Positions 1 through 7,654 of a stretch of 64,000 bases of DNA are shown here, piece by piece. A model generated the notes under the pieces. The model had not been told where the DNA came from and made no database searches. It worked only from the letters and a program-made list of their open reading frames with translations. The stretch is from positions 310,001 to 374,000 of the forward strand of contig DELZ01000002.1 in assembly GCA_002354635.1 (NCBI GenBank). Direction: 5' to 3'. Source of the stretch: Sphingomonadales bacterium UBA2683. Its GTDB lineage: Bacteria; Pseudomonadota; Alphaproteobacteria; Sphingomonadales; Sphingomonadaceae. Position numbers and translations under genes: made by a program. Numbering within the stretch: the first letter of the stretch is position 1; the number at the start of each line of letters is the position of its first letter.

Positions 1-1207
1 CTCCCCGGCCGGTACTGCGATTTTTCCGCCAGAATCTCTCGAAAAGTTTGGGACCATCCGTTTCTGAAATTCCTGGACCATAATCCCGCACACTGAACCG
101 GGGGCCTGGACCAACTTCTATTTCAATAGGTGTATTGCCCGGCGCATGCGCGAGCGCATTGTCGATAAGGTTGCGATAAATGCGGAAAATCGCTTCCTCA
201 TGACCCTTGGTTGTTGCTGTGCCATAATCCTCAAAAACAAGGTCGCGCCCGGCTGCAAAAGCGGCAGGGGCAAGCTGTGTTACAGCCTTGCGGCCAACTT
301 CGACCAGGTCAACCGGTGCCCCGGTTTCAAACGCTTTGGCGTCCGCCTGGGCAAGGTCGAGCATCTGGTTCACAAGCCGTGTCATTTGCTGGTTATCGGT
401 CAAAAGCGCATCACGCTGTTCGCCTTTGGGCAACTGGTCGATTGACAATTGCATGATCGATAGCGGTGTACGCAGTTCATGCGCTGCATTGGCGGTAAAG
501 GATCGCAAAATTGCCATTGAGCTATCGAGTCGCTCCAGTGCCCGGTTAACTGCCCGAACCAATGTTGTAACTTCTCTGGGTTCTCTGGGTTCGGTTATGC
601 GAAGCGCCATGTCTTCAGGATCAAGCCGATCAACCTCTGCCTCGGCGCGCCGCAAGGGATTCAACACGCGGCGCACAGCAAAAATATTGAACAGAAGCAT
701 AAGTAGCGAAAGCGGTATCAGCGGGAGAGCGACATGCTGAATAAGCTCATTAATAATTACGGGAACATATGGGCTGATGCCTCTGCCTTCGAATTGCATG
801 TAGAGCCAACGCTGCTCCCCTGCGATAACTACTGATCGCACGCCTGAAATGCGGAAGCCTTGCGATAGTTTCTCCCGGCGCGTCCAATCCATGAGCGTCC
901 CGCGATTAGGTGATGGATATGCGGCGGACAAACTTCCGGAATTGCCCAGATTGCTGTCGACATAGCTTGCGAACCAATGGGTTGATTCGGGCGGCCCCGC
1001 AAACTGGTCTAGGTCGGTGAACTTGCTGCCATCCATTTTATCCGCTTCAAGTGTCAGCAGTTCTTCCGCCAGCGACTGTGGTTGCTGGCCATAAGTGAAA
1101 ATTACGATCCCGATATCAAGGACCGCAAACAATAAGGTAAAGATTGCTAACCGGGTAGCAATCTGACGGAATAATGTAGGCCCTTTAGATTGTTCATTTT
1201 GCGTCAT
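1..1207 (-). CDS. Sensor histidine kinase, partial (C-terminus outside window)
   Basis: Membrane histidine kinase of a two-component pair; about 402 codons are in the window and the frame is still open at base 1. The ATG at 1207 follows the stop of the response regulator by 4 bases, so the two are co-transcribed. Visible in order: N-terminal membrane helix (about residues 14-32), an extracytoplasmic sensor stretch of roughly 120 residues, a second helix, a HAMP-like linker, the H-box with AAHELRTPLS (phospho-acceptor His243), an N-box with NLIDNALAHAPG, and a G-box with DYGPGISE near the window edge. Only the last few dozen residues should be missing. The signal it senses is unknown; the operon partners (PepSY protein, cytochrome b561) suggest an envelope or redox signal. 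Confidence 0.93.
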   Translation of the reverse strand, partial: MTQNEQSKGPTLFRQIATRLAIFTLLFAVLDIGIVIFTYGQQPQSLAEELLTLEADKMDGSKFTDLDQFAGPPESTHWFASYVDSNLGNSGSLSAAYPSPNRGTLMDWTRREKLSQGFRISGVRSVVIAGEQRWLYMQFEGRGISPYVPVIINELIQHVALPLIPLSLLMLLFNIFAVRRVLNPLRRAEAEVDRLDPEDMALRITEPREPREVTTLVRAVNRALERLDSSMAILRSFTANAAHELRTPLSIMQLSIDQLPKGEQRDALLTDNQQMTRLVNQMLDLAQADAKAFETGAPVDLVEVGRKAVTQLAPAAFAAGRDLVFEDYGTATTKGHEEAIFRIYRNLIDNALAHAPGNTPIEIEVGPGPRFSVRDYGPGISETDGPKLFERFWRKNRSTGRG

Positions 1208-1211
1208 AAAC

Positions 1212-1898
1212 TTATTCGGTAACATTCGATGGAGCATATAGCGCATAGCCGACCCCGTGAATTGTTTTAATCTGGACATCGGCAGATGCTGCCGAGAGAC
1301 GTTTGCGAAGTCTTGAAATCGAGGCTTCCATAGCATTCGGTGTTATCTCGGCATCCATCGAATATAGCGCGCTCTCAATCGATTGCTTGGCTACAACATG
1401 GCCGCTTCTGCGAAGCAGCACTTCAAGCAGATCAACTTCGCGCGGCGCAGTATCGACAGCAATATCACCAACATGAACTGTCCGTTCGGCAGGGTTTAGC
1501 GATACATTCCCAACATGAAGCACGGCCTCCAACGCGTGGCCTGGTCGCCGCAAAAGAGCGCGGCAGCGCGCTGCCAATTCTGGTATCTGGAATGGCTTGA
1601 CCAAATAGTCATCTGCGCCTGCATCTAATCCGGCCACCCGGTCGTCAAGCCCGCCGCGCGCCGTCATAATCAAGATAGGGGTTTGGTCCATCTGAGCGCG
1701 CATAGCTGTCACAAGATCGAGACCATCTCCATCAGGCAATCCGAGATCTAACAACACCAGATCATAATCACCAATCTGCATGGCATGCTGTGCCCCTTCA
1801 ATTGTCTCATACCAGTCAATGGCAAACCCCTGACGATCCAATCCATCACGAATGAGCGTTGCCAAACGGGGATTGTCTTCAACGAGAAGCAGGCGCAT
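1212..1898 (-). CDS. OmpR/PhoB-family response regulator
   Basis: DNA-binding response regulator, partner of the kinase just downstream. From the chosen start (MRLLLVEDNP) it has 228 residues: a receiver domain with the acidic pair E7/D8, phospho-acceptor Asp51 (in VLLDLGLPDGDG), the ILIMTA switch and the LVKPF lysine, then a winged-helix DNA-binding domain ending near the stop. An in-frame start nine codons upstream (1925) is possible, but receivers of this family begin directly at MRLLLVED. The start overlaps the end of the cytochrome b561 gene by about 20 bases, which suggests translational coupling. Probable targets are its own operon and perhaps the divergent rubrerythrin gene; no binding site was identified. 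Confidence 0.93.
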   Translation of the reverse strand: MRLLLVEDNPRLATLIRDGLDRQGFAIDWYETIEGAQHAMQIGDYDLVLLDLGLPDGDGLDLVTAMRAQMDQTPILIMTARGGLDDRVAGLDAGADDYLVKPFQIPELAARCRALLRRPGHALEAVLHVGNVSLNPAERTVHVGDIAVDTAPREVDLLEVLLRRSGHVVAKQSIESALYSMDAEITPNAMEASISRLRKRLSAASADVQIKTIHGVGYALYAPSNVTE

Positions 1899-2499
1899 CA
1901 TCAATATCCGATCCAGAAGCTGCACGCTTATAGCCGGTAATCATCGACCATGGCATATTTTCCCGTTGACGGACACTTTCTACAATCGCCGCACCGACAT
2001 GGAGCACAGCTGCGCCAATGATTATATTGGCCAGAGTTTCATGCAGCTCTTCCACCCAGGGCTCTCCCCAGAATTGGTCACTGCCCATCATCCAGCCGGT
2101 AATTCCCAAGCCAGCGACGAGCGCCATCAAAACGAGCATCATTATTGCGCCAGCGGGATTATGGCCAATATATCTCGGTTCTCGGCGAGCCATCAAGGCA
2201 GCTCCGTATCCAAGCAATTTCTTTGGACCAGGCACAAAAGCTGAAAAGCGAGCATGTCCTTTTCCGACGAAGCCCCAGATCAAGCGGACAAGCAGCGCTG
2301 CGACCATAGCATAGCCTAGATATATATGCGGGTCTTCGACATGCCGAAGCACGGTCAGGTTAGCGATAGTGCCAAGCGCAACCGTCCAATGAAAGATGCG
2401 TACCAGCGGATCCCAAACTTTGATCCGCTGGCTTCTTACAAAGGTTTTTCCAACCTGACCCGTCGGAACTTGATCGACTAGAGGATTATCATCTTTCAC
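1879..2499 (-). CDS. Cytochrome b561-type membrane protein
   Basis: Di-heme cytochrome b of the bacterial b561/hydrogenase b-type family (206 residues, four membrane helices), probably an electron carrier between quinol and a periplasmic acceptor. Candidate heme histidines lie in VRIFHWTVALG (helix 1), around the GKGHARFS loop and in EELHETLANIIIGAAVLH (helix 4). It follows the PepSY gene by only 2 bases and overlaps the response regulator, giving the operon pepSY, cytochrome b, regulator, kinase. This arrangement is common in proteobacteria and suggests the two-component system controls the cytochrome. The natural electron acceptor cannot be told from the sequence. Confidence 0.85.
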   Translation of the reverse strand: MKDDNPLVDQVPTGQVGKTFVRSQRIKVWDPLVRIFHWTVALGTIANLTVLRHVEDPHIYLGYAMVAALLVRLIWGFVGKGHARFSAFVPGPKKLLGYGAALMARREPRYIGHNPAGAIMMLVLMALVAGLGITGWMMGSDQFWGEPWVEELHETLANIIIGAAVLHVGAAIVESVRQRENMPWSMITGYKRAASGSDIDDAPASR

Positions 2500-2501
2500 G
2501 G

Positions 2502-2783
2502 TCAGTCTACATTATTCTGGACGACAGCGCCCGTTACGGGATTGAAATAAACCTCGGCGCGGCGCCCATCTTTGTTGATGGCATAAATTTCATAACAGCT
2601 GCCCGAAACTTGAAAGACTTTAATTGACTTAAAGCCCATTTTGGCAATCTTGGCCTTCATCTTTGCCGGCGCGATCCATTTGCTTTGCGGTTGCGCTGTG
2701 CAAACCGGACTGGCAAGAGCGGCTGAGGAAAAGGTCATCGCTGCGATAGTTGCCGCTGCTGAAATCAAAAGCTTGGTCTTCAT
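2502..2783 (-). CDS. Secreted PepSY-like protein
   Basis: Small exported protein (93 residues) with a signal peptide (MKTKLLISAAATIAAM, cleavage after SSAALA) and one PepSY_2-type domain: the closing part, YEIYAINKDGRRAEVYFNP, is typical. Two cysteines remain in the mature protein. The start at 2783 is preferred over an upstream ATG because GGAGTG lies 7 bases before it and the signal peptide begins there. First gene of the four-gene operon; its divergent neighbour is the rubrerythrin-like gene. PepSY proteins are thought to act as periplasmic ligand or inhibitor modules; the precise role here is unknown. Confidence 0.8.
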   Translation of the reverse strand: MKTKLLISAAATIAAMTFSSAALASPVCTAQPQSKWIAPAKMKAKIAKMGFKSIKVFQVSGSCYEIYAINKDGRRAEVYFNPVTGAVVQNNVD

Positions 2784-2980
2784 AATTGTCACTCCATTTA
2801 TTTGGCCAAGAAATTGGGCCGACACTTGTTAGATGCTCCGCAAAGCTGACGAAGTGCTGACGCGCTGTGCAAATAGTTACGAAATTCCGAGAATTAATTA
2901 CTGCCTCGTCAGGACGCAGTCAGGAATCTGGTCGATCAGAGAATGGTCGCAACGATGCGAAGAATTTTCGGAGACACACC

Positions 2981-3463
2981 ATGAAGACTTTTGTAAAAAT
3001 GAGCGCCGCTATCCTAGCGTTGTCCTTTGCAGGTACGGCTGCGTTTGCTGGCCAAGGTGATAGTGCCAAGGAACTCTCGCCGCAAACTAAGGCCAATCTT
3101 GAAACCGCGATGCATGGTGAGGCCTTCGCTAATCTTAAATATCAGCGTTATGCTGACCAGGCCGATGAGAAGGGGCAGTCAGAACTCGCTCAACTTTTCC
3201 GCGATTCCGCGAATATCGAAGCGAACGAACATTTTGACCGTGAAGCTGAGGCACTGCAACTTGGCAGCTCAAGCGACGTCAATCTGGAAGATGCAATGGC
3301 TGGCGAGCATTACGAAAATACCAAGATGTACGTAGAATTTGCAACTCAGGCAGAAGCCGACGGCGATATGAAAGTGGCCGCAATGTTCCGCCAGATCGCC
3401 GTCGATGAAGGTGTGCATTATGACGCATATAAGGCTGCGCTGGCGAGATTAAAAACAAAATAA
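2981..3463 (+). CDS. Exported rubrerythrin-like ferritin-family protein
   Basis: A 160-residue protein with an N-terminal signal peptide (MKTFVKMSAAILALSFAGTAAFA) followed by a four-helix diiron domain. Diiron ligand motifs are visible: AMHGEAFANLKYQRYA, then E..H in IEANEHF, AMAGEHYENTKMY, then E..H in DEGVHYDAY. There is no C-terminal rubredoxin domain, so it is an erythrin-type protein. Family role: peroxide reduction or iron/oxygen handling. Rubrerythrins are normally cytoplasmic, so export is the odd feature; it fits with the exported KatG 280 bases downstream. The start at 2981 follows GGAG at suitable spacing and begins the signal peptide; an in-frame ATG further upstream would destroy it. 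Confidence 0.85.
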   Translation: MKTFVKMSAAILALSFAGTAAFAGQGDSAKELSPQTKANLETAMHGEAFANLKYQRYADQADEKGQSELAQLFRDSANIEANEHFDREAEALQLGSSSDVNLEDAMAGEHYENTKMYVEFATQAEADGDMKVAAMFRQIAVDEGVHYDAYKAALARLKTK

Positions 3464-3475
3464 TGATCGTCAGCG

Positions 3476-3511
3476 GTGCCGGTCGGGATCACGCCCGCGC
3501 CCGGTCGGCAC
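3476..3511 (+). repeat. Hairpin downstream of rubrerythrin gene
   Basis: Arms GTGCCGGTCGGG (3476-3487) and CCCGGTCGGCAC (3500-3511) pair over 12 bp with two G-U pairs around a 12-nt loop. No T-run follows, so it is a weak terminator candidate or an RNA-stabilising structure. It belongs to a set of three related CCGGTCGG-rich hairpins around this gene pair. Confidence 0.6.
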
Positions 3512-3642
3512 AACGATACGGCAATTTCTAAATCGATGGAATCTTTAGAAAATGCACCCTGGGTTAGGAGATATAAGGAACGGAACTGCACTTTTGGAAA
3601 TACGTCTGAATGCCAAATTGTTGAGTAGGCTTTCGGCGTGTT

Positions 3643-3676
3643 GTCGGCCGGGTTTAACCCCCATCGCCCGGCCGAC
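3643..3676 (+). repeat. Perfect 10-bp inverted repeat upstream of katG
   Basis: GTCGGCCGGG (3643-3652) and CCCGGCCGAC (3667-3676) are perfect inverted arms around a 14-nt loop, ending 65 bases before the katG start codon. It may be a terminator/attenuator between the rubrerythrin gene and katG, or an operator. No T-run follows. Confidence 0.65.
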
Positions 3677-3741
3677 ACTTTACCACACCCCGAATAACAA
3701 ATTTTTCAATCAAGCAACGGACTTAAATCAGGAGGAATCTT

Positions 3742-5982
3742 ATGAACAAGAACACAACATCAATTTTGGCCCTTATGGCAACTGTAATGTCGCCGATGCT
3801 CCTTTCCGCGCCTGCTGCGGCTCAGTCAGAGAGTGACGCGAAACCACAGGCAAAACCAATGTCCAATCAGGACTGGTGGCCAGACAAGCTCGACCTGACA
3901 GCACTGCGTCAGCAAGATGCAGGTGCCAATCCCTATGGTGATGATTTCGATTACGCGGCGGAATTTGCCACGCTCGATCTCGATGCTGTCAAAGCCGACA
4001 TCGAGAAAGTTCTCACGACATCGCAACCTTGGTGGCCGGCCGACTATGGCAATTACGGCCCGTTCTTCATCCGCATGGCTTGGCACAGCGCCGGAACATA
4101 CCGGGTCGGTGATGGCCGCGGCGGGGCTGGCGGCGGCGAACAGCGTTTTGAGCCGCTGAACTCTTGGCCTGACAATGTCAGTCTCGACAAAGCGCGCCGC
4201 CTCGTATGGCCGATCAAACAGAAATACGGACGCAAGCTTTCCTGGGGAGACCTTATGGTTCTTTCTGGCAACGTCGCGTTGGAGAACATGGGATTCAAGA
4301 CCATTGGTTTTGCTGGTGGCCGTGTCGATACCTGGGAACCGGATATGGTTTTCTGGGGACCAGAAACGAAATTCCTCGCGGCTGATCGCTTCGACAGGGA
4401 GGGCAACCTCATCGGCCCGCTGGCAGCAACCCAGATGGGACTTATCTACGTCAATCCGGAAGGACCGGGCGGCAATCCTGATCCTCTGGCAGCCGCAAAG
4501 GCCATTCGCATTGCTTTTGGTAATATGGCGATGAACGACGAGGAGACGATTGCTCTTATCGCTGGCGGACATACTTTTGGCAAAGCGCATGGCGCGCGCA
4601 AACCAGATGAATGTGTTGGTCCTGACCCAACTGGGGCGGGCGTGGAAGAACAGGGATTTGGTTGGAAAAACAAATGCGGGAAGGGTAATGCCGAAGACAC
4701 CGTGTCCAGCGGGCTGGAAGGTGCATGGACGTCCAATCCGGTTGCATTCACGACCCAATACTTTGACAATCTCTTCCGTTTCGATTGGGTCAAAACGAAA
4801 AGCCCGGCCGGAGCAACTCAATGGATTCCTACGGCTCCTGCCGCAGCCAATTTGGTTCCCGATGCGCATGTCAAAGGCAAGACACATGCACCGATCATGT
4901 TCACGACCGATCTTGCGCTAAAAGAAGACCCCGGCTTCCGCGTGATTTCGCAGCGCTTTCACGATAATCCCGAAGAGTTCAAGGATGCGTTTGCTCGGGC
5001 TTGGTTCAAACTAACTCATCGCGATATGGGGCCAAGTTCCACCTATCTCGGCAAGGACGTGCCTGCTCAGCAATTTTCATGGCAAGACCCGCTGCCAAAA
5101 GCTGATTACGCACAAATAGGTAATGCGGAGATTGTTCAGCTCAAATCGGAAATTCTAAAATCCGGCCTGAGTGTGCCGCAACTGGTCAGGACGGCATGGG
5201 CATCGGCTGCTACCTACCGGCAAACAGACATGCGAGGCGGGGCTAATGGAGCGCGCGTCCGGCTTGAGCCTCAAATTAACTGGCTTGCAAATAACCCTGC
5301 CGAATTGCGCAGCGTGTTGAAAAAGCTAACTACAATTCAAACGGCATTTAACCGCTCACAAAAATCAGGCAAAAGGGTCTCGCTCGCAGATTTGATCATT
5401 CTGGGCGGGAATACTGCGATTGAGCAGGCTGCTAGCCAGCGTGGTAGCAATATCAAAGTTCCGTTTACCCCTGGCCGGGTAGATGCGGCGCAAGATCAGA
5501 CTGATGCAGTTTCCTTTGCCGCGTTGGAACCAACAGCGGACGGTTTTCGGAACTATTACGCGGCGAACAGCCTTTATCCACCCGCAAAGATGCTCGTAGA
5601 AAGAGCAAACTTGCTCGACCTGACTGTTCCAGAAATGACGGTTCTCGTTGGCGGAATGCGCGGATTGAATGCAAATTCGGGGCAATCGGCCAATGGTGTG
5701 TTTACAGATCGCCCGGGCACCTTGAGCAATGATTTCTTCGTGAATCTGCTCGATATGTCCACCAAGTGGTCGAAGTCGCCCAATGACGCGGGCCTTTACG
5801 AAGGGCGTGACCGGGAAACCGATGCACTTAAATATACGGCGACACCTGTCGATCTCGTCTTTGGATCAAACTCCGAGCTACGTGCGGTAGCAGAGGTATA
5901 TGCCTCGAATGATGCCAAAGCGAAATTTAATCAGGATTTTGTAAGGGCTTGGACCACAGTGATGAATCTTGATCGTCAGTAA
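3742..5982 (+). CDS. katG: Catalase-peroxidase KatG with signal peptide (periplasmic)
   Basis: Bifunctional heme catalase-peroxidase (746 residues) that removes hydrogen peroxide. An N-terminal signal peptide ends at APAAAQ (about residue 27), so the enzyme should act in the periplasm, unlike most KatG proteins. All catalytic residues known from Mycobacterium tuberculosis KatG occur at a constant +7 offset: distal Arg111 and His115, proximal heme His277 (GGHTFGKAHG), and the Trp114-Tyr236-Met262 triad that forms the covalent adduct required for catalase activity. The degenerate C-terminal half is also present. AGGAGG (3731-3736) is a strong ribosome binding site for this start. It stands behind the exported rubrerythrin-like gene and is followed by a clear terminator. 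Confidence 0.97.
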   Translation: MNKNTTSILALMATVMSPMLLSAPAAAQSESDAKPQAKPMSNQDWWPDKLDLTALRQQDAGANPYGDDFDYAAEFATLDLDAVKADIEKVLTTSQPWWPADYGNYGPFFIRMAWHSAGTYRVGDGRGGAGGGEQRFEPLNSWPDNVSLDKARRLVWPIKQKYGRKLSWGDLMVLSGNVALENMGFKTIGFAGGRVDTWEPDMVFWGPETKFLAADRFDREGNLIGPLAATQMGLIYVNPEGPGGNPDPLAAAKAIRIAFGNMAMNDEETIALIAGGHTFGKAHGARKPDECVGPDPTGAGVEEQGFGWKNKCGKGNAEDTVSSGLEGAWTSNPVAFTTQYFDNLFRFDWVKTKSPAGATQWIPTAPAAANLVPDAHVKGKTHAPIMFTTDLALKEDPGFRVISQRFHDNPEEFKDAFARAWFKLTHRDMGPSSTYLGKDVPAQQFSWQDPLPKADYAQIGNAEIVQLKSEILKSGLSVPQLVRTAWASAATYRQTDMRGGANGARVRLEPQINWLANNPAELRSVLKKLTTIQTAFNRSQKSGKRVSLADLIILGGNTAIEQAASQRGSNIKVPFTPGRVDAAQDQTDAVSFAALEPTADGFRNYYAANSLYPPAKMLVERANLLDLTVPEMTVLVGGMRGLNANSGQSANGVFTDRPGTLSNDFFVNLLDMSTKWSKSPNDAGLYEGRDRETDALKYTATPVDLVFGSNSELRAVAEVYASNDAKAKFNQDFVRAWTTVMNLDRQ

Positions 5983-6056
5983 ACTCAGATCGATCTGCAG
6001 TTGAAGGAACAGTTTCGCTAGTGAACCAAGTTTAACGGGTCGCTTCGCTAGCGCGT

Positions 6057-6090
6057 ACCGACCGGGCAGCGCCCTCGCAGCCCGGTCGGT
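6057..6090 (+). terminator. Terminator hairpin after katG
   Basis: Perfect 11-bp inverted repeat ACCGACCGGGC (6057-6067) / GCCCGGTCGGT (6080-6090), followed by ATTAATTTT. It sits 75 bases after the katG stop. The right arm shares CCCGGTCGG with the hairpin at 3476-3511. Confidence 0.8.
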
Positions 6091-6208
6091 ATTAATTTTG
6101 AGAGCCTTTTGACAAAGGGCAAAGACCCTGTTCACGTGTACATCAACCGAAGTAGGCAAAAGATCTCAGGCGTTGGGCGGTCATATTTTATTCAGTCAGG
6201 TGCTGCTT

Positions 6209-6745
6209 ATGAAGAAATACTATTTTGGCTCAGCTGTCTCGGTGCTTCTTTCCGTTTCCCCTGCTCAAGCCAGTGAGAAAGGGTGGGCTGATGCTGGCAC
6301 AGCAGCTGAGATTGGGCTCGTTGTGATTGCACTTGGAGCGCCTGCGGTTCAGGAAGATTGGAATGGTGATTTACAGGCTGCGGGCAGCATCGCAGCCGCC
6401 GGCTTGATCACACAGGGATTAAAAGAAACATTCCCCAAATTGCGCCCAGACGGCAGTGACAATCGCAGCTTTCCTTCTGGTCATACGTCGGTGTCCTTTG
6501 CAGCCGCCGCGACGATCACCAATCGTTATGGTTGGAAAGCTGGCCTACCCGCACAAGTAGTGGCGGCATTTGTCGGATTATCCCGCATTGAAGCGCGCAA
6601 ACACGACGTCGCTGACGTATTGGTAGGAGCTGCCATCGGTGAAACCAGCGGCTTTCTGATTACTTCAAAGCGCAACAATAATGTTCAAGTGTTTCCCTGG
6701 GCCAGCACAAAAAGTGCCGGTATCTCAGTTGCAGCGCGGTTTTGA
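6209..6745 (+). CDS. PAP2-family phosphatase, exported
   Basis: Phosphatidic-acid-phosphatase type 2 family protein of 178 residues from the chosen start (MKKYYFGSAVSVLL), which begins a signal peptide ending near PAQAS. The three family motifs are present: KETFPKLRP (K-x6-RP type), SFPSGHTS, and SRIEARKHDVAD (SR-x5-H-x3-D). It probably hydrolyses a lipid phosphate or undecaprenyl pyrophosphate type substrate at the outer face of the inner membrane. An ATG 12 codons upstream would spoil the signal peptide. It faces the end of the conjugation operon convergently; it is single, with no obvious operon partner. Confidence 0.85.
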   Translation: MKKYYFGSAVSVLLSVSPAQASEKGWADAGTAAEIGLVVIALGAPAVQEDWNGDLQAAGSIAAAGLITQGLKETFPKLRPDGSDNRSFPSGHTSVSFAAAATITNRYGWKAGLPAQVVAAFVGLSRIEARKHDVADVLVGAAIGETSGFLITSKRNNNVQVFPWASTKSAGISVAARF

Positions 6746-6862
6746 CTCTACGGATGATTGCTATTGGTGAAAGCAGTGAAGTTCGCGGTACGCATTTTGC
6801 GAGAGTGACCCGTACATAAACCGAATGTCAGTCACAGACAATTTCACCATATTGCGTTACCG

Positions 6863-7654
6863 TTAGCGAGAACGTCCATTCCGCTGCAATACCTGATCCT
6901 GTGTAATTTCGCGGATGCGCTGTGCCTGCTGGTTACGCACCTGAATGACGGCGATTTTGTCTCCTTTGGCGATACGGATCGCAACTTCCTGCCGTTTGGC
7001 TTCAACTTCCTTTGCCGCTTTAACCGCATCATCGGGATGTTTTGCGCGCGCGATGGATATGGTCTGGGCGACCAGACTTTGTGCGCGACGGAGGTCGGGG
7101 TCTCGCGCGTTTTCTGCATGGGACTGGCTCAGGAATCTTTTGGACAGTGCTCTCAGTTTGATCGGTTCTTCTTCAGGTTTCGTTTTAGTGGTCCTAGATT
7201 TCTTCGGCTCGCGACGTTTTTCCCGTTCAGCAATCCGTGCGCTGAGACGGTCAGCCTCGGCCTGAACGACTTTTGACGGCCGATAGTTCTCGACGGACAA
7301 CCCCTGCGCGGAAGCTGCAAGAAATGCGGCCTTTTTGAATTTGTCGCCGCCGTTGATCTGGATTGAAGTCCAGCCATTGGCCTTAGCGATGCGGATAATG
7401 TCGGGAAGGGCATCGATATTGCGGGTTTTGAGGCGGTCAGCTTCGAGCCGGACAAATGGTGTTTTGTCATCCGAAGTCCGGTAGAGCTTATTACCGACGC
7501 GAAGAAACTTGCCTGTGAGATCGTCGGTGATGGTCGGCCTTTCAGTTTTGCGTTTTGACTTGGTCGGTGCGGGTTTAGCCTTCTCAGACTTTGCCGCACC
7601 ATCAAGACTTCGCGCGCGCGGGGCGGCGCCTTCTAGTTCGTCAGCCATTCTCAT
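6863..7654 (-). CDS. LPD7-domain protein of conjugation operon
   Basis: A 263-residue, very basic and lysine/arginine-rich protein. Around residues 50-125 it carries an LPD7-type domain (large polyvalent protein-associated), recognisable in RVGNKLYRTSDDKTPFV and in ANGWTSIQINGGDKFKKAA. In other elements LPD7 is usually the C-terminal part of a TraI/relaxase protein or sits beside one. Here it is a separate gene, the last of the operon, overlapping virD4 by 14 bases. The C-terminal half is predicted to be helical and charged. A role with the relaxosome or coupling protein is inference; no nuclease motif is visible. Confidence 0.7.
   Translation of the reverse strand: MRMADELEGAAPRARSLDGAAKSEKAKPAPTKSKRKTERPTITDDLTGKFLRVGNKLYRTSDDKTPFVRLEADRLKTRNIDALPDIIRIAKANGWTSIQINGGDKFKKAAFLAASAQGLSVENYRPSKVVQAEADRLSARIAEREKRREPKKSRTTKTKPEEEPIKLRALSKRFLSQSHAENARDPDLRRAQSLVAQTISIARAKHPDDAVKAAKEVEAKRQEVAIRIAKGDKIAVIQVRNQQAQRIREITQDQVLQRNGRSR

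Noticed and set aside
3826..4887. 353-codon open frame on the minus strand inside katG
   Set aside because: Shadow of katG; the plus frame has all catalase-peroxidase residues, the minus translation resembles nothing.
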